Positions 25,122 through 33,436 of a DNA stretch of 64,000 nucleotides are shown piece by piece (position 1 is the first letter of the stretch; each line of letters begins with the position of its first letter). Made by a program: the position numbers and the translations under genes. Origin of the DNA: an uncultured Alphaproteobacteria bacterium (GTDB lineage Bacteria > Pseudomonadota > Alphaproteobacteria > RF32 > CAG-239); contig CAKQNT010000001.1 of NCBI GenBank assembly GCA_934255405.1, positions 62,001 through 126,000 of the forward strand. Reading direction: 5' to 3'. The notes beneath the pieces were generated by a model that had not been told where the DNA came from, made no database searches, and was given only the letters and a program-made list of their open reading frames with translations.

Positions 25122-25260
25122 ATCCAATCCCGAGGAATATTGTTTAAGTGTAATAAAAATTTTACTTTCTGATGTTAAGTTAATCTATAAACTAAAGATA
25201 AGAAAGATAATTTAATGGTTATGCCAAAGATTTTTAAAAACGTGAGGAGAACAAGCGCTT

Positions 25261-25773
25261 ATGTATAAACTTTTGATTCTCTCTTTTATGGCATTGGCAT
25301 TTTCAACTTCTGAAAGCGCTGCATTCTCTGTGCAGTCATTAAATGATGCCTTCAGCTATAACAACATTGCTCGAGATTACGTCCATCCGGCTCCGGCAAA
25401 GCCTGAGAAAAACAACCCTGCGCCGATAATTGTCGATGACACTCCGATTGATTATCAAACAATTGCCGAAAAACTGCTGTCGAAAAATGGAGCCCAAAAA
25501 CTATATATAAACTTTTGCAAAACTACGGCGCAAAATGTACAGGGCAAGATCAAACAGACATTTTTTGTGATTTTGCCGGAAGAAGAAGGAACAAAATGGG
25601 TAATGGACACCAAATGTGCGGATATCATAGACAGCCAAAAAGATAAAAACCGGCGGATTTGGAAATTGCAACTGAAAAAAGGCGGAAAGGAAAATGTGTT
25701 TATAGACAATATAGATACCAAAAACCAAACCGTTAAACAAAGCCGCATTTTGCGTTTGTGGGTGCAGGAATGA
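25261..25773 (+). CDS. Exported protein of unknown function
   Basis: I do not recognise this 170-residue protein. It has a signal peptide (MYKLLILSFMALAFSTSESAA, cleavage near 21), a Pro-rich linker (HPAPAKPEKNNPAP) and a mixed alpha/beta region with cysteines in NFCKTT and DTKCAD that could form a disulfide. Its last codon overlaps the rsmE start (ATGA), so it is made together with that rRNA methyltransferase. GAGGAG lies before the start. Location is probably periplasmic. Confidence 0.7.
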   Translation: MYKLLILSFMALAFSTSESAAFSVQSLNDAFSYNNIARDYVHPAPAKPEKNNPAPIIVDDTPIDYQTIAEKLLSKNGAQKLYINFCKTTAQNVQGKIKQTFFVILPEEEGTKWVMDTKCADIIDSQKDKNRRIWKLQLKKGGKENVFIDNIDTKNQTVKQSRILRLWVQE

Positions 25774-26501
25774 AAAATCAGGCTAAAATCCGTATATTTG
25801 TTGACAACCGGCTTGAGGAAGGGCTAGATGTGCAGATTGCCGAAGAGGCATCACACTATCTGTGCAATGTTATGCGGCTGAAAAACGGTGACAAAATAAT
25901 CTGTTTTAATGGTACTGATGGCGAATTTGCCGCAGAAATTGTTAACGCCAACAAAAAGCAAACCACCCTCAAAATCATTAAACTGCTACGGCAGCCAAAG
26001 CCGATGCCGGATATCTGGTTGCTTTTTGCTCCCTTGAAAAAAGACCGCACTGATTTTTTGATTGAAAAAGCAGTCGAGCTCGGAGCGGCCAGATTGGTAC
26101 CGGTTATAACCGATTATGCAATAACCGACAAAATCCGCGCCGACCGGATTCAGGCGCAAATTATTGAGGCCGCCGAGCAATGCGAACGTCTGGATATTCC
26201 GGAACTGGCGCCGGCGATAAAGCTTGAGACCTTGCTCAACAACTGGGACTGCAGACGTAAGTTGTATTTTATGGACGAGCGCGGTCAAGGCAGACCTTGT
26301 GCTGACGCCTTTGAGCCGCAAGGTTCGGCAGCGTTGCTTATTGGGCCGGAAGGCGGATTTTCTGATAAAGAGGCAGATATTTTGTACAAGAGCAAGTTTG
26401 TTAAACCGGTATCGCTGGGGCCGAGAATCTTGAGAGCCGAAACCGCAGCGGCAGCAGCGTTGGCTGTCTGGCAGGCCGTTGCCGGCGATTGGAAGGAGTA
26501 A
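25770..26501 (+). CDS. rsmE: 16S rRNA (uracil1498-N3)-methyltransferase
   Basis: The 243-residue protein is a SPOUT methyltransferase of the RsmE type. It has an N-terminal PUA-like part with HYLCNVMRLKNGD, then KKDRTDFLIEKAVELG, EAAEQCERL and the knot motifs LLIGPEGGFSDKE and SLGPRILRAETAA, all hallmarks of RsmE. It methylates U1498 in the decoding region of 16S rRNA. The ATG overlaps the stop codon of the exported protein gene, and GCAGGA is the ribosome site. A response-regulator gene follows three bases later. Confidence 0.94.
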   Translation: MKNQAKIRIFVDNRLEEGLDVQIAEEASHYLCNVMRLKNGDKIICFNGTDGEFAAEIVNANKKQTTLKIIKLLRQPKPMPDIWLLFAPLKKDRTDFLIEKAVELGAARLVPVITDYAITDKIRADRIQAQIIEAAEQCERLDIPELAPAIKLETLLNNWDCRRKLYFMDERGQGRPCADAFEPQGSAALLIGPEGGFSDKEADILYKSKFVKPVSLGPRILRAETAAAAALAVWQAVAGDWKE

Positions 26502-26504
26502 AGA

Positions 26505-27179
26505 ATGAAGTTTTTAATTGCTGATGACCACGAATTATTTCTTAAGGGCTTGGAGCTGATTCTGCATGATTATGATCAGTCACTGGAATTGGTGATGGCT
26601 AAAAGCTACACAGATATTTTTGCCGTTTTGGCCAAACAGTCGGATTTTAATCTGGTGCTAACAGATTTGGCTATGCCGGGGGCAAATTGGCTGGAGGCAA
26701 TAAAAAAAATTCACGAAACACTGCCAGATACCCCGATTATTATTTTATCGGCCGTGTTCAATAAAGAGATTGTGCAAAAGACTATTGAAATCGGAGCCGC
26801 CGGATATATTCCCAAAAGTTCCAGCAACGCGGTGATTATGAGCGCCATAAGTTTGGTAATGTCGGGCGGCGTGTATATTCCGCCGGAATTGCTGCGCGAT
26901 ACGGAAGACAATGAGTTTGATATGCTTAAACAAGTGGAAAAAATTCCGGAAACACAAGATTCCAGCGAAAAAATTAAAATTCTTTCACCGCGGCAAATAG
27001 ATGTTATTCGGCTGATTTCTCAGGGCAAATCAAACAAGCAGATTGCTTTTGAGCTCGGTTTGACTGAAGGAACCGTAAAACTGCATGTTACCGCCATTTT
27101 GAAACTGCTCAATGTCTATAATCGAACCGGAGCGGTTGTTGAGGCGGCCAAATTGGGACTAATCAATGCAAAAAAATAA
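26505..27179 (+). CDS. NarL/FixJ-type response regulator with LuxR HTH
   Basis: This 224-residue protein has a receiver domain (1-120) with ADDHE acidic pair (Asp7, Asp8), phospho-acceptor Asp54 in LVLTDLAMPG, Ser82 and Lys104 (YIPKSS). A short linker leads to a LuxR-type helix-turn-helix (about 160-220: LSPRQIDVIRLISQGKSNKQIAFELG, with LTEGTVKLHVTAIL). It is a DNA-binding transcription factor switched by phosphorylation. No histidine kinase is adjacent, but a small Hpt-like protein gene overlaps its 3' end by 14 bases. Target genes are unknown. Confidence 0.88.
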   Translation: MKFLIADDHELFLKGLELILHDYDQSLELVMAKSYTDIFAVLAKQSDFNLVLTDLAMPGANWLEAIKKIHETLPDTPIIILSAVFNKEIVQKTIEIGAAGYIPKSSSNAVIMSAISLVMSGGVYIPPELLRDTEDNEFDMLKQVEKIPETQDSSEKIKILSPRQIDVIRLISQGKSNKQIAFELGLTEGTVKLHVTAILKLLNVYNRTGAVVEAAKLGLINAKK

Positions 27180-27510
27180 AATTAACACCAGACGTCTGAA
27201 TGAGTATAAAAATGTATTCGGAGCAGAGAAAATGCGTTTTTTGTGGCAGGAGTATCTGACGCAATCAGCGCAAAACTGGCAAAATATGGACAATACGGAT
27301 TGGGAGGCACGCCGCCAGATATTCCACAACTGGCGCTCCTCTAGCAAAGTGTTTGGAATGGATGGGTTTGCCCTTATCTGCCAACAGATAGAAGATAAAA
27401 TTCTCAAACGCCGATTTGACGGACTAGACAAAAAAATAGAACTTTGCCGCCAGAACTACGAGCAAAGTACCGGTGATGTCGGCATAATATTTTTACAAAT
27501 GGAGCCATAA
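27166..27510 (+). CDS. Probable Hpt (histidine phosphotransfer) domain protein
   Basis: The 114-residue all-helical protein has FHNWRSSSKVFGM (53-65) in place of the usual Hpt helix motif AHxLKGSSxxxGA, with His54 as the likely phosphorylated residue. This is followed by a helix with CQQIEDKIL, where Hpt proteins have CxxLE. It starts within the last codons of the response regulator, so the two are translated together, suggesting that it feeds or drains phosphate from it. The motif is degenerate (Trp-Arg for Leu-Lys), so this is a reasoned guess. No signal peptide or membrane helix. Confidence 0.6.
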   Translation: MQKNKINTRRLNEYKNVFGAEKMRFLWQEYLTQSAQNWQNMDNTDWEARRQIFHNWRSSSKVFGMDGFALICQQIEDKILKRRFDGLDKKIELCRQNYEQSTGDVGIIFLQMEP

Positions 27511-27511
27511 T

Positions 27512-28264
27512 ATGACTGAAACAGAAGAAAACTCCAACCTTCCTGCCTACAGCAGAATAATATATGGTGACATATACAACAATCTTGATAAGAGCACAGC
27601 CATGGATTCAAGACTATCGGCTAATCTGCGGACGTTTTTTCAGTATGACAAGCTGGTAGAGGCGGCGTTGCATGGCATAAAAATCAACCAAAGCGTCTTG
27701 CAGCTGGGACTAGTGTTCGGCGACGAGATTGATCAGGTTGCTCAACGGGTGGGAGCCTATGGACAATATGATATCTTTGACATCAACGGTCTGCAAATAT
27801 CCCGCAACAAAGAAAAATACGGCATGATTTATCCGGCGCTGAATATCTTGGAGCAAGATGCCACAAATTTTCAGGTGGAAACCCCTTATGACACTGTGCT
27901 TTGCTTTATGTTGCTGCAAGAGCTGCCATCAGCATCAAAAGCTAAAGTGATAAACAATGCTCTAAAGGCTGTCAAACCGGGGGGTAGTGTGGTGTTTATT
28001 GATTATCATGCACCTTCTTATTGGCACCCACTGCGCTATGTTGTGCGCATGTATAACCGCCTGCACCACCCATTTGCCGAAAAACTATGGGATCGCGGAA
28101 TTGAGACCTATGCCAAAGATAAGACCGATTTTATCTGGCGCAAGAGCCTATATTTCGGCGGAATGTTTCAGCGTTTGGTGGCAACCAGAAAAACCAGCCC
28201 GCTGGAACAAACGTTTGCCGCCGAACAGAATCCGACAGATGAGTTCTTCTTACCCGAGTTTTAA
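27512..28264 (+). CDS. rquA: Rhodoquinone biosynthesis enzyme RquA
   Basis: The 250-residue protein belongs to the RquA group of methyltransferase-like enzymes. It has a divergent SAM-binding motif QLGLVFGDE (64-72) in place of the usual Gly-rich loop, and VFIDYHAPSYWHPLR (161-175) after a VKPGG motif, then HPFAEKLWDRGIE (186-198). These are features I associate with RquA rather than UbiE. RquA replaces a ubiquinone methoxy group with an amino group taken from SAM, making rhodoquinone, the low-potential quinone for fumarate respiration. The gene follows the Hpt gene with one base between. The preceding signalling pair might regulate it; that is inference. Confidence 0.8.
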   Translation: MTETEENSNLPAYSRIIYGDIYNNLDKSTAMDSRLSANLRTFFQYDKLVEAALHGIKINQSVLQLGLVFGDEIDQVAQRVGAYGQYDIFDINGLQISRNKEKYGMIYPALNILEQDATNFQVETPYDTVLCFMLLQELPSASKAKVINNALKAVKPGGSVVFIDYHAPSYWHPLRYVVRMYNRLHHPFAEKLWDRGIETYAKDKTDFIWRKSLYFGGMFQRLVATRKTSPLEQTFAAEQNPTDEFFLPEF

Positions 28265-29221
28265 GATTGCGGCAGCGATTGTCCGTGCCGGATTGAGACA
28301 CTGTCTAGGCTTAAAATTTAAGGCTTCAGCGTTTTCAAGAGATATGGCATAGCCGCCTTTGTATAAAGATTCGACAAAGCGATGATGTTTGGCAGTGAGC
28401 CAGTTTTTGCCCTCAAACACCAAAACCGGATTGCCAGACCCGCAAGATTCACTAACCATGGAAACCGAATCTCCGGTGGCAATGATTTTATCTGCGCAGG
28501 CATAGAAGCCCATAATCGGGTTCTCTTTCTTTTCGCCCCACAAATAAGTATAAGCCGGTATGTCCTTCAGCTCTTGCATAATAGCGGCCTCAGCCTCAGC
28601 GCCGGTGCGACGGGAGGAGGTAATCAGGATTGAACCGCCGGTTTGCGCAACCAGCCGTTTAACCTCTTGCCCGAAAAGTCGGGCGTTTTCCAAACTAAAA
28701 GGGTGCCCTTTGATGGCGCCGCCGACCAACACAGATATCCACGGTTTGGGCAGATCGGCAAACACCGGCGTCCATTTTTGCTTAGCCTCGGCAATTGTCT
28801 GCTCCGAAACACGGTGCGGACATCCGGTAATAAAAAGAAAATTGCCGTTTTTGCATTTGGTGGCGTCGTGCTCAGAGACAATAATTAAATCCATGTCCTT
28901 CAGCCCGCAGGAGCCGGGGTACATCAGTTGGATAATTTTGGTTTTGCCAGCGGACTGTTTCTTAATCCAGCGGGCAATCGGAGCGGTGCGGCGGCTGATG
29001 GAAAGCACCATGTCCGGCCACGGAGCCTGCAACGGAGAGCTATGTTGCAAATCCACTCCCAGCAGCGATCGCCCCTTAAGGCAGTTCGGCAATTTGGCCA
29101 ACGGCGTATATACTATTGATTTTTCTTCTGTTTCCACAGCATTTCCCAGCGCCAGCAAAACGCCTTTGGCCTGTCCGACGCTGCCCATACGATTATCAAA
29201 CAAAGCCCAGATTTTTTTCAT
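28250..29221 (-). CDS. Mitochondrial fission ELM1-family protein
   Basis: This 323-residue protein matches the ELM1/DUF1022 family, a glycosyltransferase-like fold found in alphaproteobacteria and plants. Features include an N-terminal IWALFDNRMGSVGQAKGV, central LVGGAIKGHPFS, ITSSRRTG and the late ATGDSVSMVSESCGSGNPV, a probable sugar-nucleotide pocket. No transmembrane segment is evident. In bacteria the family often lies near lipopolysaccharide or membrane genes; the reaction is unknown. Its 3' end overlaps that of rquA by 15 bases, tail to tail. The ribosome site is weak. Confidence 0.75.
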   Translation of the reverse strand: MKKIWALFDNRMGSVGQAKGVLLALGNAVETEEKSIVYTPLAKLPNCLKGRSLLGVDLQHSSPLQAPWPDMVLSISRRTAPIARWIKKQSAGKTKIIQLMYPGSCGLKDMDLIIVSEHDATKCKNGNFLFITGCPHRVSEQTIAEAKQKWTPVFADLPKPWISVLVGGAIKGHPFSLENARLFGQEVKRLVAQTGGSILITSSRRTGAEAEAAIMQELKDIPAYTYLWGEKKENPIMGFYACADKIIATGDSVSMVSESCGSGNPVLVFEGKNWLTAKHHRFVESLYKGGYAISLENAEALNFKPRQCLNPARTIAAAILKLG

Positions 29222-29318
29222 GACTGATAACTTTCAAAATTGCGTGGTAAAAATTTTATGATGCAGCTAGTATATATTTTATATACAGTAAAACAATCTT
29301 TTTATGGAGATAGCGCAC

Positions 29319-29621
29319 ATGAGATTTGTGTTTCTGACTCTGATGGCGGCTGTATTGCTGAGCAAACCTGCCGCCGCACAATTTGCTGCTCAGAATGATG
29401 CAAAATATATTGCCACGCTGAAGGCAGTGGTGAATTATAAAATTGACGATGAAGAAAATATAAATTCAATTGAGCGCCTGCGCGAAAATCAGAACTTTAA
29501 CCGCAAGCTGAAGCGTATGCTTGACAAACTGCAAAACTCCCGCACCAAGAACTCCACCAACAGACGCGTTTACAATATCTTGGTTAAAGCCGGAAAAGAT
29601 ATTTATAACGAGCTTGATTAA
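29319..29621 (+). CDS. Small exported protein of unknown function
   Basis: The 100-residue protein has a signal peptide (MRFVFLTLMAAVLLSKPAAAQ, cleavage after AAA) and then a helical, charged mature part of about 80 residues with a repeating RLRENQNFNRKLKRM pattern. I start at the ATG at 29319, which has GGAGA upstream; a longer frame begins five codons earlier within that site. It heads a series of three small rightward genes (to 30152). It is probably a periplasmic helical protein; I know of no family. Confidence 0.65.
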   Translation: MRFVFLTLMAAVLLSKPAAAQFAAQNDAKYIATLKAVVNYKIDDEENINSIERLRENQNFNRKLKRMLDKLQNSRTKNSTNRRVYNILVKAGKDIYNELD

Positions 29622-29676
29622 ACATTGATTAAGGAAAAGATGGTAAAATAGGGTAAAACGCAAGGAGAATGTCGCC

Positions 29677-29850
29677 ATGAAGAGTGAAAAATATGACTAT
29701 TCAGCCGCCGCGCAGCGCATTAAAGATTTGCGCAGTAAGGTTATTGCCCAAAAAGGGGAAGCAGTTGAAGGTTTGTCTTTGATTGATACTCCGAGCATAC
29801 AAAATTCTTCTTCCCGCAAAAGCGCGGCAAAAGTTCAGGAGATTAACTAA
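29677..29850 (+). CDS. Small cytosolic protein of unknown function (57 residues)
   Basis: This short reading frame is well supported by AAGGAGAATGTCGCC before the ATG and by the TAATG overlap with the next gene. The product is MKSEKYDYSA..., predicted helical in the first half (AAQRIKDLRSKVIAQ) with a Ser-rich flexible end. No signal peptide. Coupling to the lipoprotein gene suggests a shared role, unknown. Confidence 0.6.
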   Translation: MKSEKYDYSAAAQRIKDLRSKVIAQKGEAVEGLSLIDTPSIQNSSSRKSAAKVQEIN

Positions 29851-30152
29851 TGAAAAAACTGCTGACCGGAATCCTCGTCCTTTTGGCGGGCGCCTGCGCA
29901 GCCGAGCCGGAAACTATGATTATCGAGCAGCCGGAATATAACCGCATTGCCGCCCATACCAGAGTTATTGCCAAATCACCAAACTTTGTAACATACGAGT
30001 ACAAAGATATTCGTATTGACGAGATTGCGCCGATTGCGGCAATTTATTGTCAGGACAGAGGTGGCAAACAAGCCTCTTTGTACGAGATTATTACCCGTCC
30101 GGACAACTCTCGGAGAGCCACTTTTGTCTGCCAAAGACTAGAGGAATTTTAA
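29850..30152 (+). CDS. Small probable lipoprotein
   Basis: The 100-residue protein starts MKKLLTGILVLLAGAC with a lipobox (LAGAC, Cys16). The mature part has two further cysteines (IYCQDRG and FVCQRL) that might form a disulfide, in a compact alpha/beta arrangement. The ATG overlaps the stop codon of the 57-residue gene. It is likely anchored to the outer or inner membrane. No family is recognised. Confidence 0.65.
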   Translation: MKKLLTGILVLLAGACAAEPETMIIEQPEYNRIAAHTRVIAKSPNFVTYEYKDIRIDEIAPIAAIYCQDRGGKQASLYEIITRPDNSRRATFVCQRLEEF

Positions 30153-30232
30153 CCTTAAACGCGCTTGCAATGGCCAATCTTTCTTCCTATATAGCATATA
30201 AATAAGAGAGATTTTAACCAAGAGCAAAAGAG

Positions 30233-31177
30233 ATGAACAAAAATTTGTACCATGTTTTAGGGGTGAGCAAAGATGCCTCCGATGCGGAAATTAAGTCGGC
30301 ATATCGTAAGCTTGCCCGCAAATACCACCCCGATTTGAACAAAGATGACAAAGACGCGGCCGATAAATTTAAAGAAGTGTCTTGCGCATACGACATATTG
30401 GGTGACAAAGAAAAACGCAAAAAATATGACAATAACGAGATTGACGCCGATGGCAAGCCAACCGGCTTTGGTGCAGGATTTGGCGGTGGCTCATATGAAG
30501 GCAACCCGTTTGGACAGGGCAACCCGTTCGGACAAGGCGGAACATACTACCGCAGCAGTACCGGCGGCGGAGATTTTGACTTTTCTTCAATCTTTGGCGA
30601 TGACATATTTTCACAATTTACCGGCGGCAGAGCCGGCGGATATCAGGGCGGTTTCGGCGCATCGGCAAGACGTCCGCGCAGAGGTGAAGACATTAACTAC
30701 ACCATGCGTATAGACTTTTTGTCTGCTGCCAGAGGAGATGAAAAAACCGTTAACCTCAATGGTAAAAACATCAGCGTTAAAATTCCGGCCGGCACAACCG
30801 ACGGGCAGACTTTGCGCCTGAAAGGTTTGGGGCAGCCCAGCCCTAACGGCGGCAGCGCCGGTGATGTTCTGATTACCCTAAATGTTGACAAGCATCCTTA
30901 CTTTAGTCTTGAAGGAAACAATGTGGTTATGGAACTGCCAATTTCAGTCAAAGAGGCTATTTTGGGAGCCAAAGTAACAGTGCCTACCATCAGCGGCAAA
31001 GTTGCGGTCAATATTCCGGCATACGCTTCAAGCGGAGAAAAACTGCGTCTAAAGGGCAAGGGAATTAAGAACGGCGACCAAATTATATCGCTTAAGATTG
31101 TGGCACCCAAAGAGCACAATAGTTGTCTGGAAGATGCTCTGCGCCAAATGCCCGACGAAAATATAAGGAACTTCTGA
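30233..31177 (+). CDS. CbpA-like type II J-domain co-chaperone
   Basis: The 314-residue protein has a J-domain (1-65, HPD at 33-35 in KYHPDLN), a Gly/Phe-rich linker (about 80-140, with repeated NPFGQG) and two C-terminal beta domains (RRGEDINYTMRIDF..., IPAGTTDGQTLRLKG, IPAYASSGEKLRLKGKG), but no zinc-finger cysteines. This is the DnaJ type II or CbpA layout. It delivers substrates to DnaK and stimulates its ATPase in the cytosol. Its TGA overlaps the ATG of the following gene. It is distinct from the full DnaJ at 39417. Confidence 0.88.
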   Translation: MNKNLYHVLGVSKDASDAEIKSAYRKLARKYHPDLNKDDKDAADKFKEVSCAYDILGDKEKRKKYDNNEIDADGKPTGFGAGFGGGSYEGNPFGQGNPFGQGGTYYRSSTGGGDFDFSSIFGDDIFSQFTGGRAGGYQGGFGASARRPRRGEDINYTMRIDFLSAARGDEKTVNLNGKNISVKIPAGTTDGQTLRLKGLGQPSPNGGSAGDVLITLNVDKHPYFSLEGNNVVMELPISVKEAILGAKVTVPTISGKVAVNIPAYASSGEKLRLKGKGIKNGDQIISLKIVAPKEHNSCLEDALRQMPDENIRNF

Positions 31178-31734
31178 TGCTGCTGGACTCACTGAAAGAC
31201 TTTAGTTGGTATAACGAGCCTGCCGATGTGAGTTTCGGAGAAGATGGGATGACGGTGGAGACCGAGCCGGAAACTGATTTTTGGCAAAGTCTCCATCACA
31301 ATATTCACAAAGACAACGGACATTTTTTCTTTACCCGCAAAAACGGTGACTTTACGTTGACGTTAAAGTGGCGCTTTGCAGATATTGTGTCTTCTGATCA
31401 ATGCGGGATAATGCTTAGAATTGACAGTCTAAATTGGATTAAGACCGGACTTTTGACAACTGATTTGCGGCACCCGCAACTGGGTTCGGTCGTCACGATC
31501 AATGGTATTTCCGACTGGGCGATATATCCGTTGGCAGAGTTGCCGCAAAACCTTTGGCTGCGTCTGCAGCGGCGCGGCAAAGATTTTTTGCTTTTTGCCT
31601 CGGTTGACGGAGAAGATTTTTTTCTGCTGCGAATGTGCGGATTGCCGCACCTCGGTGATGAGGCTAAGGTCGGAGCCTATGCCTGCTCTCCGCAAAAACA
31701 CAGCTTTGTGTGTACGCTGGCGGGAATCGAATAA
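31177..31734 (+). CDS. DUF1349 concanavalin A-like protein
   Basis: This 185-residue protein has the DUF1349 beta-sandwich pattern. It opens DSLKDFSWYNEP, then ETEPETDFWQSLHH, a FTLTLKWRFADIVSSDQCGIMLRID core and SVDGEDFFLLRM near the end. The family (sometimes labelled 'regulation of enolase') is similar to concanavalin A-like lectins, with no established reaction. The ATG overlaps the CbpA-like gene stop (TGATG) and AAGGA lies upstream, so the two are coupled. No signal peptide, hence cytosolic. Confidence 0.75.
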   Translation: MLLDSLKDFSWYNEPADVSFGEDGMTVETEPETDFWQSLHHNIHKDNGHFFFTRKNGDFTLTLKWRFADIVSSDQCGIMLRIDSLNWIKTGLLTTDLRHPQLGSVVTINGISDWAIYPLAELPQNLWLRLQRRGKDFLLFASVDGEDFFLLRMCGLPHLGDEAKVGAYACSPQKHSFVCTLAGIE

Positions 31735-31810
31735 ATTTTAGCTTTATGTTAACCTGTATCGGTGTAAAATTTTTGTGTAATATTTCCCACTATACCGGTA
31801 AGGAACCAAG

Positions 31811-33307
31811 ATGCTGAATCTTAAACATATTGCAGTCGCCTCTTTTAATGAAAACATTGCCTATATCCATCGCGACTGCACAGCCTACAAAGTTGACGAT
31901 ATTCAAACCTTGACCAAGGTGGAAATCCATGGCGGAATGAAGCCGGTTTATGCGTTCTTGCAGGTTACCGATGATCCTAAGCTGGTAAAACCGACAGAAC
32001 TGGGGCTGAACACCGAAGCCTTTGAGATGATTAACCTGCCGGAAGGAGCCAATATATCCTTAACACTGGCACCGACTGCCCCAAGCTTGATTTCTATCAA
32101 ACGCAAAGTTGCGGGTAATATCTTAAGCGCCGGAGAATATGCCGCTATTGTAAACGACATTGTCTCCCATCGCTATTCCAACATGGATATTGCTTCTTTT
32201 TTGGTGGCATCAGGTTCGTTTATGACGGCTCCTGAAGTTTTGGCTCTGACAGAATCCTTAATTGGTGACGACGCAATGCGGTGGGACGATGAAAATATTG
32301 TGGTTGATTTTCATTGTTTTGGCGGTGTTCCCGGAAACAAAACCGATATTATAATCGCCGCAATTGTCGCCGCGTATGGATTGCCAATGCCCAAAACCGC
32401 CTCACACTCTCTAACTTCTTGCGCAGGCGTGGCAGATACTTTTGCTGTGTTGGCCAATGTGGATATTGATGAGGCAAAATTTAAGTCTTTAGTCAGAGAG
32501 AATCGAGCGGCAATTGCCAACTACAATACTCTGCCTATTGCCGAAGCCAGCAAAATTGTTTCAGCGGTTGAACGGCATTTGGGCTTGCTCCAATTGCAAC
32601 ATTTGGCAGCATCAATACTGGCAATAAAACTGGCGGCAGGCGTCACGCATTTGGTACTGGATATTCCGGTAGGACCAAATTCACGAATTAAGTCAACCAA
32701 TGAGGCAATGAGGTTGCGCAAGCTGGTAGAATATGTCGGCGATATGCTCTCTTTGGAGATTGACGCGGTAATCACAGACGGAAGTGAACCTATCGGCAAC
32801 GGAATTGGCGCCGTACTGGAAGCCCGCGATGTTATGAAGGTGCTGCGCAATAAGCCTGATGCACCGCAAGATTTGTTGGAGAAGTCCTTATTTTTGGCCG
32901 GAAGAATCTTGGAATTTGATCCCAAATTGCGCGGCGGACAAGGCTATGCGGTAGCTAAAGAAATTTTGACTTCAGGGCGAGCTCTGGAGGCAATCAACAA
33001 AATGATATATTCTCAGGGAAAAGCTCCGCAACCGCAGTTGGGACATCTGACCAGAGACATTGTCGCCACTCAAAACGGCGTGGTAGAAAGCATTGACAAC
33101 CAGCGCATTAATCGTATCGGAGTTTTGGCCGGAGCCTCACAATACCCCGGCGCAGGACTTGACCTGCTCAAAAAAGTCGGAGATCCGGTAGAACAAGGAG
33201 AGACTTTATACAGAATCCACTCTATAAACTCCACAGACTTTGCCTTTGCCAACTCAATGGTGGACGGCAACAATGGTTATGAAATCAACAGCAAAGGCAC
33301 CTATTAG
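31811..33307 (+). CDS. Thymidine/AMP phosphorylase-family protein
   Basis: The 498-residue protein belongs to the type 2 thymidine phosphorylase group, which includes archaeal AMP phosphorylases. It has an extra N-terminal beta domain (1-90) and then the usual helical and alpha/beta lobes, with HCFGGVPGNKTDII (phosphate loop with Lys), KTASHSLTSCAG and a C-terminal barrel-sandwich with GDPVEQGETLYRI. Members cleave nucleosides or AMP with phosphate, releasing the base and a ribose phosphate. Which substrate is used here is open; no RuBisCO or R15P isomerase genes are nearby. AAGGAACC precedes the ATG. Confidence 0.8.
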   Translation: MLNLKHIAVASFNENIAYIHRDCTAYKVDDIQTLTKVEIHGGMKPVYAFLQVTDDPKLVKPTELGLNTEAFEMINLPEGANISLTLAPTAPSLISIKRKVAGNILSAGEYAAIVNDIVSHRYSNMDIASFLVASGSFMTAPEVLALTESLIGDDAMRWDDENIVVDFHCFGGVPGNKTDIIIAAIVAAYGLPMPKTASHSLTSCAGVADTFAVLANVDIDEAKFKSLVRENRAAIANYNTLPIAEASKIVSAVERHLGLLQLQHLAASILAIKLAAGVTHLVLDIPVGPNSRIKSTNEAMRLRKLVEYVGDMLSLEIDAVITDGSEPIGNGIGAVLEARDVMKVLRNKPDAPQDLLEKSLFLAGRILEFDPKLRGGQGYAVAKEILTSGRALEAINKMIYSQGKAPQPQLGHLTRDIVATQNGVVESIDNQRINRIGVLAGASQYPGAGLDLLKKVGDPVEQGETLYRIHSINSTDFAFANSMVDGNNGYEINSKGTY

Positions 33308-33357
33308 CAATTTGCAATAAAAACTGCGCAAAAATTTTAAACTTTTTTTGCCACAAT

Positions 33358-33386
33358 CTTGCATCGGTAATTTTTCGTCCCTATAT
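33358..33386 (+). promoter_or_regulatory. Sigma-32 (heat-shock) promoter of dnaK
   Basis: CTTG at 33358-33361 and CCTATAT at 33380-33386 are separated by 18 bases, the alphaproteobacterial heat-shock promoter pattern, about 50 bases upstream of the dnaK start. Confidence 0.75.
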
Positions 33387-33436
33387 AAGCTTACAGATGA
33401 AGCGAAAAATTTAAGATTAACAAAGGAAGAAAGATT

